From an uncultured Flavobacteriaceae bacterium (GTDB taxonomy: Bacteria > Bacteroidota > Bacteroidia > Flavobacteriales > Flavobacteriaceae): 64,000 bases of DNA. The stretch is from the NCBI GenBank assembly GCA_938020445.1, contig CALIIC010000023.1, forward strand, positions 1 through 64,000, written 5' to 3'. Below, in pieces: positions 28,192 through 37,060 of this stretch. Both the position numbers and the translations under genes were made by a program. The stretch's first letter is position 1, and each line of letters starts with the position of its first letter. Below the pieces are notes generated by a model. The model made no database searches and had not been told where the DNA came from. It worked only from the letters and a program-made list of their open reading frames with translations.

Positions 28192-29010
28192 ATGTCAATT
28201 GCAAAAAAAGAGTACAAAAGAGTTACTGTAAAATCGCTGATTGAAATGAAAAAGAATGGAGAAAAAATCTCCATGTTGACAGCGTATGATTACTCGATGG
28301 CCAAAATTGTTGATTCAGCAAATGTTGACGTCATCTTGGTAGGCGACTCTGCCAGTAATGTTATGGCCGGGCACGAAACTACCTTGCCGATTACTTTAGA
28401 TCAAATGATTTACCATGCCACTTCTGTCATCCGGGCAGTCAAAAGGGCCTTGGTAGTGGTCGATATTCCATTTGGAAGTTACCAAAGCGACCCAAAAGAA
28501 GCGTTGCGTTCGGCCATACGAATCATGAAAGAAAGTGGTGCTCACGCCGTGAAGCTAGAAGGTGGGGAAGAAATAAAAGAATCTGTAAAACGAATTTTGA
28601 ATGCGGGGATACCCGTAATGGGGCATTTAGGACTTACCCCTCAATCTATTTATAAATTTGGAACGTATACGGTACGTGCAAAAGAAGAACAAGAGGCTAA
28701 GAAACTACTATCGGATGCAAAACTTCTGGAGAAGATAGGATGCTTTGGAATGGTACTTGAAAAAATACCCGCTTCCCTGACCAAAAAAGTATCGGAAAGT
28801 ATACATATACCGACCATTGGTATCGGTGGTGGCAAACATGCCGACGGACAAGTTTTGGTGATTCATGATCTTCTGGGTATGACCCATGAATTTAATCCTC
28901 GTTTCCTAAGGCGTTATATGAACTTGTATGAAGATATGGGAAATGCTATTGCTTCCTATGTTTCAGATGTTAAAAGCAAGGATTTTCCCAGTGATGATGA
29001 ACAGTATTGA
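28192..29010 (+). CDS. panB: 3-Methyl-2-oxobutanoate hydroxymethyltransferase
   Basis: 272 residues from the ATG at 28192; an ATG at 28159 would add 11 unlike residues. First step of pantothenate (CoA) synthesis, transferring a hydroxymethyl group from methylene-THF to 2-ketoisovalerate. Motifs: [23 protein letters not shown] (Mg ligand Asp), [15 protein letters not shown] and [14 protein letters not shown]. Heads a plus-strand run with lspA and the RluA-type gene. Confidence 0.95.
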   Translation: MSIAKKEYKRVTVKSLIEMKKNGEKISMLTAYDYSMAKIVDSANVDVILVGDSASNVMAGHETTLPITLDQMIYHATSVIRAVKRALVVVDIPFGSYQSDPKEALRSAIRIMKESGAHAVKLEGGEEIKESVKRILNAGIPVMGHLGLTPQSIYKFGTYTVRAKEEQEAKKLLSDAKLLEKIGCFGMVLEKIPASLTKKVSESIHIPTIGIGGGKHADGQVLVIHDLLGMTHEFNPRFLRRYMNLYEDMGNAIASYVSDVKSKDFPSDDEQY

Positions 29011-29039
29011 GCAACACGAATTTTTCCATAAATAAAGTG

Positions 29040-29537
29040 ATGAAAAACAACCTATTGGTAAGCCGCTTGGGCATCCTTTTATTGGTTTTGCTGAACATTG
29101 GATGCGATCAAATTTCAAAAGAGGTCGTGCGGAAAAAAGTGGTGCCGCGGGAATACATCCAGTTAGTTGAGGACCACTTTATTTTAACAAATGTGGAAAA
29201 TACCGGGGCCATGTTGGGTTTTGGAGATGGCTTTCCTCCCATTATAAAGATTTTATTATTGCAATTGCTTCCGGTACTAGTATTGTTTATTTTACTTTTT
29301 AGAATTCTTCAAAAAACAAATTTGAACAAGTGGTTGGTAGTTGCCTTCGCCTTTGTAATCGGAGGCGGTATCGGAAATCTGATCGACCGCATAGCATACG
29401 GTTCGGTTACCGATTTCTTTCAAATTAAATTGGGTGTTTTTCGAACCGGCATTTTTAATATGGCCGACGTTTCCGTAACGACTGGGGTGCTGCTCTTGTT
29501 ATTCCTTTCTTTGAAACATAAAAAACTCGCGTTTTAG
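29040..29537 (+). CDS. lspA: Lipoprotein signal peptidase (SPase II)
   Basis: 165 residues from the ATG at 29040 (a TTG at 29007 is the alternative). Four membrane segments. LspA motifs: CDQISKEVV near the N-terminus, NTGAMLGFG, GNLIDRIAYGSVTDFF (first catalytic Asp) and FNMADVSVTTG (second catalytic Asp). It cleaves diacylglyceryl-prolipoproteins before the lipobox Cys, and many such lipoproteins are encoded in this window. 29 bases after panB, and its stop overlaps the next start. Confidence 0.93.
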   Translation: MKNNLLVSRLGILLLVLLNIGCDQISKEVVRKKVVPREYIQLVEDHFILTNVENTGAMLGFGDGFPPIIKILLLQLLPVLVLFILLFRILQKTNLNKWLVVAFAFVIGGGIGNLIDRIAYGSVTDFFQIKLGVFRTGIFNMADVSVTTGVLLLLFLSLKHKKLAF

Positions 29538-30235
29538 TGACAGCCAAAACTCATTCTACACCTCAAAACCTACAGGTAATTTATGAAGACAACCATATCA
29601 TTGTCATCAATAAGCGACCAGGTGATATCGTACAAGGTGATAAAACGGGCGACACCCCTTTAAACGAGGTTGTCAAGCACTTCCTGAAGAATAAATATAA
29701 CAAGCCCGGAAATGTGTATCTGGGAGTGCCCCATAGGCTTGACAGACCTACTTCGGGCATAGTGGTCTTTGCCAAGACTTCAAAAGTGTTGCCCCGTTTG
29801 AACAAGTTGTTTGCAGAAAAATCTGCAAAAAAAACCTATTGGGCCGTCGTAAAAAATAGTCCCCCGAAAAAACAGGAAGAATTGAGCCATTGGCTAAAAC
29901 GGAACCCCAAACAAAACAAATCATACGCCCATAGAAAGGAAGTCCCTGAAAGTAAACTAGCAATTCTCACCTATAAAGTAGTTAAAAAACTGACCAATTA
30001 CCACTTGCTGGAAATAGACCTAAAAACAGGACGCCATCACCAAATACGAGCCCAACTACACGCTATTGGTTGCGCAATAAAAGGGGATTTAAAGTATGGC
30101 TTTGATCGCAGCAACAAAGATGGTAGTATTCATTTACATGCATACAAACTATCGTTCGTTCATCCTGTAAAAAAAGAGTCCTTGTTCTTAGAAGCACGCC
30201 CTCCCAAAGACCCTATATGGGATGCATGCTACTAA
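29537..30235 (+). CDS. RluA-family RNA pseudouridine synthase
   Basis: 232 residues from a GTG at 29537 that shares one base with the lspA stop; no ATG is available before the conserved region. Catalytic motif HRLDRPTSGIVVFAK (Asp about 76) and the RluA-type GRHHQIRAQL. No S4 domain. It isomerises a uridine in rRNA or tRNA; which one cannot be told from sequence alone. Confidence 0.9.
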   Translation: MTAKTHSTPQNLQVIYEDNHIIVINKRPGDIVQGDKTGDTPLNEVVKHFLKNKYNKPGNVYLGVPHRLDRPTSGIVVFAKTSKVLPRLNKLFAEKSAKKTYWAVVKNSPPKKQEELSHWLKRNPKQNKSYAHRKEVPESKLAILTYKVVKKLTNYHLLEIDLKTGRHHQIRAQLHAIGCAIKGDLKYGFDRSNKDGSIHLHAYKLSFVHPVKKESLFLEARPPKDPIWDACY

Positions 30236-30268
30236 ATTTCATACATTTAACACCCTAAACACTCAAGC

Positions 30269-30826
30269 ATGTTAAAAAGAATAACACTGATCTCAATACT
30301 TGTTTTAGTAACTTCCTGTGGAGGTTATAACTCAATAGACACCTTTTACAACGCACATAAAAACGATGATCAAGTCACCGCGGTACGGGCTCCAAGGTTT
30401 ATGTTAGCGCTCATAAGCAATATTTCTCCCGAAATGAAAGCACTCGTTGGGAATACGAAAGACCTTCGGTATATGCAGTTCCCTAGCACAACCCCGGCGA
30501 GAACGGAGTTTTTGAACAAGCAGATGAACGGTATTACCGGAAACTCCTTTATAGAGGTTTACCGTAAAAACGATGCCTCAAAAAGAAATGTGATTTCAAT
30601 TCGAGAGCGCAAAAATACAGTAAAAGAAATCTTGATATATAACAATGATGCGGTAAAGGGTTCCTTCTTATATTTTAATGGAAATTTCGACCCTGTTAAG
30701 GTTAGGGAAATGGCTCAGAATGATGAGTTTCAGAAATTAGGCAATGGCCTGATCAATCAATTCAATTTACGCACTCCGGCAACCAATCAGCAGAAAAAGA
30801 CCGATGATAATCAAGGAAAACGGTAG
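30269..30826 (+). CDS. DUF4252 lipoprotein
   Basis: 185 residues. Type II signal peptide with lipobox VTSCGG. Recognised as DUF4252 from IDTFYNAHKNDDQVTAVRAP and the helix-strand pattern after it. The family is Bacteroidota-specific and often sits next to ECF sigma genes, but none is present here. Function unknown. Followed by the convergent EamA gene. Confidence 0.8.
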   Translation: MLKRITLISILVLVTSCGGYNSIDTFYNAHKNDDQVTAVRAPRFMLALISNISPEMKALVGNTKDLRYMQFPSTTPARTEFLNKQMNGITGNSFIEVYRKNDASKRNVISIRERKNTVKEILIYNNDAVKGSFLYFNGNFDPVKVREMAQNDEFQKLGNGLINQFNLRTPATNQQKKTDDNQGKR

Positions 30827-30846
30827 TTTTTTTGAAAGTTCGTTTT

Positions 30847-31713
30847 CTAACGATACGATCTGACGCTCTCTATTACGACGGATGTTAGAATCAAAAGGCC
30901 ACCGAATACGGTTGACCATTCAGGTATTTCTGCCAAAAACAAGGCACCAAGTAAAATACCGTATACTGGTTGAATACTACTTATAATACTGATGGTGGTT
31001 ATTGAAAAGTGTTTAAAGGTATTTATGAACATGGTATGCCCCAAGGCCGTGGTAATCAGTGCTACTCCTAGCAACCCCTTCCATTGTCCCGGTATCTCGG
31101 CTAAATCATACATAAAAAAAGCGGGGAGCAAAAGAACGGACACGATAATTAGCTGATATCCCATAAGCACCGAGCCCTGATAGTCGGTTACCTTCGTCTT
31201 CAAAATTAAATTCCGGACGGCATAACAGATTGCCGAAAAAATACCAAAGCCGATGGCTACAAAATAGGAGTTGTTCAAATTGGTTTCGGGAACCAAAAAA
31301 TAAATGCCCACTAGAACCAACAACCCAAGTAGCAGGTGAATCTTTTGGAATTTTGTTTTCAAAAACAAGGGTTCTAGCAGTGCCGTCCATACGGGATAGG
31401 TAAAAAGCGAAAGCATTCCAATTGCAACATTCGACAATTGCAAGGCTTTGAAATAGGTGGTCCAATGCAAGCCCATCAAAAGTCCGGACAAAAGAATAGG
31501 GAGGATATCTCTTTTTTTTAAATGAAAGGAAAGTCCTTTCCATTTACAATAGAGCAACAGAAAAAACAAAGCCAACAATGCCCTAATTTCAATGCCCAAC
31601 GACACGGGTAGCGCTATATACTTCCCAAACGGTCCGGAAGTGCCCAACAGGAGCATCACCAAATTTAGCTCTATAAAATTTCTACCATTAAATCTGGTCG
31701 TGGAAGTCGTCAA
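30847..31713 (-). CDS. EamA/DMT-family transporter
   Basis: 288 residues, ten predicted membrane segments in two EamA repeats (about 10-140 and 150-285); the second starts near FGIFSAICYAVRNLIL. Drug/metabolite transporter superfamily, inner membrane, most likely an exporter of amino acids or other small metabolites. Three bases after the upstream 31717-33261 gene, so co-transcribed with it. Confidence 0.87.
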   Translation of the reverse strand: MTTSTTRFNGRNFIELNLVMLLLGTSGPFGKYIALPVSLGIEIRALLALFFLLLYCKWKGLSFHLKKRDILPILLSGLLMGLHWTTYFKALQLSNVAIGMLSLFTYPVWTALLEPLFLKTKFQKIHLLLGLLVLVGIYFLVPETNLNNSYFVAIGFGIFSAICYAVRNLILKTKVTDYQGSVLMGYQLIIVSVLLLPAFFMYDLAEIPGQWKGLLGVALITTALGHTMFINTFKHFSITTISIISSIQPVYGILLGALFLAEIPEWSTVFGGLLILTSVVIESVRSYR

Positions 31714-31716
31714 TGC

Positions 31717-33261
31717 TTAGCGGGTATGGGACATGGCCTTTTCGCGAATGATTTGCGAAACCGGTTTATTTTCTAAATGGCTTTCGAGCCAAGAAATGAT
31801 ATCCAAGTAGAGGAAAGCACGCTTCTCATACGGATCATTTTCATATTTCTTTAACTGAGTATGTAATTTTTGGAACTCACCTTGCAGTTCATGAGGGTAA
31901 ATATTCCCCAGGTTACGCAAGAACTTGATCATCTCTTTTTGAACATCGTGCAAGTCGTTCATTTTTAATAGAAATTTATAAGTGCTTTTTAATTGCACTT
32001 CGAGGTGGTAATCCATTCCCGCTTCATAGTGCGCGAACAGACTTAAAACCCTTGCAAAGCACATGAGGTCTTCCCTCATTTTCAAATTCTTGTTGTGAAT
32101 GATCTTTTTAAGATAAATGATGCAATTCTTATGATCTCCGTTTCCAAAATAGAGGCAAGCAATTTTGTAGTACAGCACCATCACATGATGCGCATCAATG
32201 CGCCCTTCGTGCTTGTCTATCCCATACTCTACAATCTTCACCAAATACAGCCCTTTATTAAACGTACCCTCTAAAAAATGTAGATTTAGCTTGTTCGCAT
32301 TTATATAAAGGAACGCCAAAGAAGCGATATTATCGTTTTTGGGAAAGCTTTTACTGGCGACCACGGTCTCTAAACGCTCCAAAGTCTTTCGAAATTGAGA
32401 ACTGTACTTTACATAAAATAGCGATTCAAGTAGGTAGTGGTTTCCTTTGAGAAAAAATACCGGGTTTAAGTAAATCTGTTCTTGTTGTTCATAAAAAAGA
32501 TCTACCCACTTACTTGCATATTTATAAGATGACAAAAAGTCTTGCATTAAAAAACTGTACCATAAATGTGCCTTGTACAACCATAATTTCTCTCGAAACC
32601 CCAAATCTTTCAACTGATAGCTCGGAAGGTGGCTATCAAAATATTCTTTTACCCGTTGGTGGTCGGCATCGCTTTGCACATAACCAACCTTTAACATAAT
32701 TCCGTAAAGTTGTAACGATAGGTTAGAGAGTTTACTGGTAGTGACATTCAAAGCGGACAATTCTTTCGCCTGCACTGCCAATTCATCGGCCCTATGCGGA
32801 ATACTGCGGGTGATAAATTGTGTTTCTATGATTTTCTCTAATTCTACAATTTCGTAAGCAATATTTTTCTCTTCATTTTCGATGGCGGTCCCTTTCGCCT
32901 TATCCAATATCTTAAGGCTTTGTTTGTACAGTCCTTTCTGATATAAGATAGTGGCAAAATCTAACTGTTCCCTGATCTGAACACGTATGTTTTGGTTTAC
33001 AGGATTCAATCGGAGACTCACCAAAATTTGCTTATATAGATGTGCCTTTAAATTTGATAATTGGGCTTTTTTAACAATACCACTCTCCAAAATTGCCTTT
33101 TCATTGTATTTTTTTACTTTATCCAATAAATTAAAAAGTGCAAGGAACTTGGCGTCGGTATTTACCCCTAAACGCCCTACATACAGCTTAAACTGCCTCT
33201 TTTCAGACTTCGAAAGAGACTTTACCAGCACGAAAAGGGAATCTTTATGGGAATTTGTCAT
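31717..33261 (-). CDS. Large helical hypothetical protein (TPR-like)
   Basis: 514 residues, no signal peptide or membrane segment, almost entirely helical with repeat-like pairs (LYKQSLKILDKAKG, HKNCIIYLKKIIHN). The N-terminal KSLSKSEKRQFKLYVGRLG looks like a conserved family start that I associate with Bacteroidota, but I cannot name a function. Possibly a cytoplasmic TPR scaffold. Upstream of, and co-transcribed with, the EamA exporter. Confidence 0.72.
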   Translation of the reverse strand: MTNSHKDSLFVLVKSLSKSEKRQFKLYVGRLGVNTDAKFLALFNLLDKVKKYNEKAILESGIVKKAQLSNLKAHLYKQILVSLRLNPVNQNIRVQIREQLDFATILYQKGLYKQSLKILDKAKGTAIENEEKNIAYEIVELEKIIETQFITRSIPHRADELAVQAKELSALNVTTSKLSNLSLQLYGIMLKVGYVQSDADHQRVKEYFDSHLPSYQLKDLGFREKLWLYKAHLWYSFLMQDFLSSYKYASKWVDLFYEQQEQIYLNPVFFLKGNHYLLESLFYVKYSSQFRKTLERLETVVASKSFPKNDNIASLAFLYINANKLNLHFLEGTFNKGLYLVKIVEYGIDKHEGRIDAHHVMVLYYKIACLYFGNGDHKNCIIYLKKIIHNKNLKMREDLMCFARVLSLFAHYEAGMDYHLEVQLKSTYKFLLKMNDLHDVQKEMIKFLRNLGNIYPHELQGEFQKLHTQLKKYENDPYEKRAFLYLDIISWLESHLENKPVSQIIREKAMSHTR

Positions 33262-33359
33262 CGTAATAAAAAGTACTTAAGGAGCTATATTTCAAATAGT
33301 TAAATCACCTAAAAAGTAATTCAACGTTGTAACTATTTTTTTGTAATTTCGATTATTAT

Positions 33360-33416
33360 ATGCCTACGGATTATATTCGTTATGGGTACCTAAAACTACA
33401 CAAATATAATGAGTAA
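33360..33416 (+). CDS. Possible 18-codon leader ORF overlapping the leuA start
   Basis: An ATG at 33360 opens 18 codons whose TAA (33414-33416) overlaps the leuA ATG at 33409. The peptide is polar, with four Tyr and two Leu (both CTA). It could couple translation to leuA or be chance; no attenuator hairpin is visible. Confidence 0.25.
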   Translation: MPTDYIRYGYLKLHKYNE

Positions 33417-34581
33417 AGATAAGGTAGATATTTTTGACACTACTCTCCGAGATGGGGAACAAGTACCAGGTTGTAAACTTGATACAGCGCAAAAACTAGT
33501 TATTGCCGAAAGACTAAATCATCTGGGGGTAGATATTATCGAAGCTGGTTTTCCTATTTCAAGTCCCGGAGATTTTAAGTCTGTGAACGAAATAGCCAAA
33601 TTGGTAAAAGACGTTACTGTTTGCGGTCTTACCAGGGCCGTAAAAAAAGACATTTCTGTTGCCGCCGAGGCACTTAAACCTGCGAAGCACCCTAGAATTC
33701 ATACAGGTATCGGTACTTCGGATTCCCATATACTGCACAAATTCAATTCTGACAAAGACAAAATAATCGAACGGGCCACCGCGGCGGTCAGTTATGCAAA
33801 AACCTTTGTTGAGGATGTGGAGTTTTTTGCGGAAGATGCAGGGCGTACCGATAATGAATTTCTAGCGAGGGTATGTGAAGCAGTCATTAAGGCCGGTGCC
33901 ACGGTTTTAAATATTCCTGATACGACCGGCTATTGTCTTCCAGAGGAATACGGAGCGAAAATAAAATATCTGAAAGAGAATGTAACGGGAATTCACAAAG
34001 CAACACTTTCCTGCCACTGCCATAACGATTTAGGTTTGGCCACTGCCAATTCAATTGCCGGTGTCTCGAACGGAGCGCGCCAAATTGAATGTACCATCAA
34101 TGGAATTGGTGAACGTGCAGGAAACACCTCCTTGGAAGAGGTTGTCATGATATTAAGACAACACCCTACATTGGGACTTGATACCAACATTAATAGCAAA
34201 CTGTTGTTTGATACTAGTAAAATGGTATCACAAAAAATGGGCATGATCGTACAGCCCAATAAAGCAATTGTAGGAGCCAATGCTTTTGCCCACAGTTCTG
34301 GCATTCATCAAGATGGAGTCATAAAAAATAGGGAAACCTACGAAATTATAGACCCTGCCGAAGTAGGCGTAAATGAATCTTCCATTGTTCTAACTGCTAG
34401 AAGTGGTCGTGCCGCATTGGCCTACCGCGCAAAATTAGTTGGCTACGAGCTCACCAAATTACAACTCGATGAAGTATATCAAGAGTTCTTGAAATTTGCA
34501 GACCAGAAAAAAGAGGTCCTAGATGCCGATATACATGCGATTGTCGAGGGGTCTGATATAACTATTGAAATTGTATCGTAG
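33409..34581 (+). CDS. leuA: 2-Isopropylmalate synthase, short form
   Basis: 390 residues. Condenses acetyl-CoA with 2-ketoisovalerate, the first leucine step. The HMGL-like TIM barrel has [12 protein letters not shown] (metal ligand and catalytic Arg-Asp), [17 protein letters not shown] and NGIGERAGN. The protein stops where the LeuA C-terminal allosteric domain (about 120 residues) would begin, so leucine feedback of the usual type is not expected. Followed immediately, with no spacer, by leuB. Confidence 0.9.
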   Translation: MSKDKVDIFDTTLRDGEQVPGCKLDTAQKLVIAERLNHLGVDIIEAGFPISSPGDFKSVNEIAKLVKDVTVCGLTRAVKKDISVAAEALKPAKHPRIHTGIGTSDSHILHKFNSDKDKIIERATAAVSYAKTFVEDVEFFAEDAGRTDNEFLARVCEAVIKAGATVLNIPDTTGYCLPEEYGAKIKYLKENVTGIHKATLSCHCHNDLGLATANSIAGVSNGARQIECTINGIGERAGNTSLEEVVMILRQHPTLGLDTNINSKLLFDTSKMVSQKMGMIVQPNKAIVGANAFAHSSGIHQDGVIKNRETYEIIDPAEVGVNESSIVLTARSGRAALAYRAKLVGYELTKLQLDEVYQEFLKFADQKKEVLDADIHAIVEGSDITIEIVS

Positions 34582-35700
34582 ATGCAACTTAAAATTGCAC
34601 TTTTAGGCGGAGATGGTATTGGCCCGGAGATTGTGGCCGAATCTGTCAAATGCTTACAGGCGGTTGCCGAAACCTTCAATCATACATTCATTTTTTCAAA
34701 AGGAATAATGGGTGCGATAGCAATTGAAAAACACGGTACTCCCCTACCAAAAGAAACCCTAGACCTTTGTGCCAATTCGGATGTCACCCTTTCCGGCACG
34801 ATCGGCACCTTGGAGTACGATAATAACCCAGATGCCAAAATAAGACCGGAACAAGGCTTGTTGCAATTGCGAAAGGAGCTTGGTTTGTTCGCAAATGTGA
34901 GACCTGTAAAGATGTTTCCCGAAATCATAAAACATTCTCCCCTTGGCAAGGATTTGGTGCGTGGCACTGATTTTGAAATTTATAGGGAACTTACAGGAGG
35001 TATTTACTACGGAGAAAAAAAGGTTAGCGAAGACGGCACATCCGCATCCGACCTTTGTTTGTACACGGAAAAGGAAATAAGTAGGATTGCACACCGTGCT
35101 TTTAAGGCGGCAAAAAGAAGACGTAAAAAACTTACTTTGGTAGATAAAGCCAATGTTTTGGAAACGTCCAGACTATGGCGAAGGGTCGTTAAAACTATTA
35201 GTACCAGTTACCCAGACGTAACACTTGAATGTCTTTATATTGACAATGCTGCGGTGCAATTACTCCTTAACCCTACCAGTTTTGATGTGTTATTGACCGA
35301 TAATATGTTCGGGGATATTCTATCTGACCAAGGAAGTGTTATTATAGGGTCTACCGGATTGTTACCATCGGCTTCGATAGGGGAATACCATTGCATGTTC
35401 GAACCAGTACATGGATCATACCCGCAAGCGAAGGGAAAAAATATTGCCAACCCGGTAGCATCTATTTTGAGTACGGCACTCTTGCTTGAGCATTTTGGGC
35501 TCAAAGAAGAATCAAAAGCTGTTATAGCCTCGGTTCGAAAGTCGTTCAAGAAAAAGATATTAACTCCTGATATTTTAGGAAGCAGCAAATACGGCACTGA
35601 TTATGTAGGGGATTTTATTGCCGATCACATCACCGATATTGATGACGATATGAATATGAACGATGAAAACATCGGTCTAGGAAAATCTACTATTATTTGA
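34582..35700 (+). CDS. leuB: 3-Isopropylmalate dehydrogenase
   Basis: 372 residues, NAD-dependent oxidation and decarboxylation of 3-isopropylmalate. Seen: LGGDGIGPEIV, the substrate loop YRELTGGIYYGE, the metal site DNMFGDILSDQ, and EPVHGSYP plus GKNIANPVASI for NAD. Starts at the base after the leuA stop. The isomerase genes leuC and leuD are not in this window. The C-terminal tail (DDDMNMNDENIGLGKS) is slightly longer than in many homologues. Confidence 0.94.
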   Translation: MQLKIALLGGDGIGPEIVAESVKCLQAVAETFNHTFIFSKGIMGAIAIEKHGTPLPKETLDLCANSDVTLSGTIGTLEYDNNPDAKIRPEQGLLQLRKELGLFANVRPVKMFPEIIKHSPLGKDLVRGTDFEIYRELTGGIYYGEKKVSEDGTSASDLCLYTEKEISRIAHRAFKAAKRRRKKLTLVDKANVLETSRLWRRVVKTISTSYPDVTLECLYIDNAAVQLLLNPTSFDVLLTDNMFGDILSDQGSVIIGSTGLLPSASIGEYHCMFEPVHGSYPQAKGKNIANPVASILSTALLLEHFGLKEESKAVIASVRKSFKKKILTPDILGSSKYGTDYVGDFIADHITDIDDDMNMNDENIGLGKSTII

Positions 35701-35705
35701 CATTC

Positions 35706-36929
35706 TTATTCAGCTAAAAGCAACTGGACAAAAGTGTCGAATTCCTTTTTAAAAGCAGTGTGTTTCTCCCCGGTAGCTGGCCCATTAAACCCGGTATGGA
35801 TTTTCCTAACAGCTCCCTTTTTATCAATAAATATGGTCGTGGGGTACGAGAGCACATGATTTAACATGGGTAGTTTTTCTTGTGCCTTTTCCTTATCAGA
35901 TGTTCCATACTGTGCGAGTAATATGGGATAATCCACTCCGATACGATCCCGCATTCGTTGTATACTTTTAAAAGCACCTTCTTTGGTTTTTGCATACTCA
36001 AAAGCCAAGGCGACCACCTCTAAATCCTCCGTAGTATGATGCTTCATATAATCAAGATAAAATTTGGTTTCATCAAGGCAATTAGGACACCAGGTTCCCA
36101 TAATTTGTACTAGTACTACCTTGTTTTTATAGCTGGCATCATCCAAGGATATTTGTGTTCCCTCCGAATTTGGGAACTTAAATGTAAAACGCTCATACCC
36201 TTCCTTTATAAACGTTAGCGAATCTGCACTTACCAATTCAAAATCCTTATTGCGTTTGGCCAAAAAGGGTTCCTTAAAATGGTTTCCGGAATAGAAAGTA
36301 CCTTGCAAGCTGCTATCTGTCATTTTTGCCGCGAACAAAAAGGCATGGGCCCCATCGAATGCCGAAAGCTTCAGGGAATCACCATCTGCAATACCTTCCA
36401 AGTATCTGTAATCGCCCGTTGTGGTTCTAAAAGTTCCGGTCACCAGATTGCCTTTTTGAGAAAAAATGCCCTTGCCCTTGTAATGATCTTCAGTCCCAAT
36501 ACTAAAATCAGTCTCCCACACCCCCGAAATATCTGTATTTGGCGCAGCGGTTTTGTCAAATCTTTCTACTTCATTGTAATATGCCGAAAAGGGAACAATA
36601 CGGTCCAAGCTTTCTTTAATAAATTGCCCATTCATAGTTTCCCCAGTAAAAGTACCTGCCATATATCCTTCAAAAACAGGAGTTCTTATCTTGATACTAT
36701 CCCCTTCTATGGTAATTTCATCCACTAGAATCACCTCCTCGGCATTGTAAATCTCCATGGTATAATCACCCGTATCAGATTTCTCAAACTTAAAATTAAA
36801 TGGTAATACCTGATCATCCATTACCGCTAATTCGGCTCTCCAAATCCCCGTATTTGGTGATTTTGTCTCTTTTGACCCACAAGCTGTCACCAACAATGTG
36901 ACGATAACGGCAACGATTCGATTTTTCAT
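35706..36929 (-). CDS. TlpA-like thioredoxin-domain lipoprotein
   Basis: 407 residues. Lipobox VTACGS. Two-thirds is a beta-rich N-terminal region (about 25-240, repeated GTFTGETMNG-like strands), followed by a thioredoxin fold with active site GTWCPNC (Cys about 278 and 281) and the cis-Pro segment LSYPTTIFID. A periplasmic thiol-disulfide reductase of the TlpA/ResA type; the partner is unknown. Convergent with leuB, 5 bases apart. Confidence 0.87.
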   Translation of the reverse strand: MKNRIVAVIVTLLVTACGSKETKSPNTGIWRAELAVMDDQVLPFNFKFEKSDTGDYTMEIYNAEEVILVDEITIEGDSIKIRTPVFEGYMAGTFTGETMNGQFIKESLDRIVPFSAYYNEVERFDKTAAPNTDISGVWETDFSIGTEDHYKGKGIFSQKGNLVTGTFRTTTGDYRYLEGIADGDSLKLSAFDGAHAFLFAAKMTDSSLQGTFYSGNHFKEPFLAKRNKDFELVSADSLTFIKEGYERFTFKFPNSEGTQISLDDASYKNKVVLVQIMGTWCPNCLDETKFYLDYMKHHTTEDLEVVALAFEYAKTKEGAFKSIQRMRDRIGVDYPILLAQYGTSDKEKAQEKLPMLNHVLSYPTTIFIDKKGAVRKIHTGFNGPATGEKHTAFKKEFDTFVQLLLAE

Positions 36930-37010
36930 TAACTATTATTTGATTCTAAAATCGAAATAACGACTAAAAACTTACAATAAAAAATTAAAAACAAAACAGA
37001 AGTATGGCTG

Positions 37011-37041
37011 TTGAATGTCTACGCGCATTGTTTTATCTTTA
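37011..37041 (+). promoter_or_regulatory. Probable pheT promoter
   Basis: TTG (37011-37013), 20 bases, then TATCTTTA (37034-37041), one mismatch from TAnnTTTG. It ends 19 bases before the pheT ATG. Confidence 0.5.
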
Positions 37042-37060
37042 CGCCCTTTAAAACCGACCG

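Noticed and set aside
31106-31543. 145-residue minus-strand frame within the EamA gene
   Set aside because: It is a different frame of a gene with clear membrane repeats; no family likeness.
36279-36728. 149-residue plus-strand frame opposite the TlpA-like lipoprotein
   Set aside because: Shadow of a lipoprotein gene with a clear lipobox and WCPNC site.
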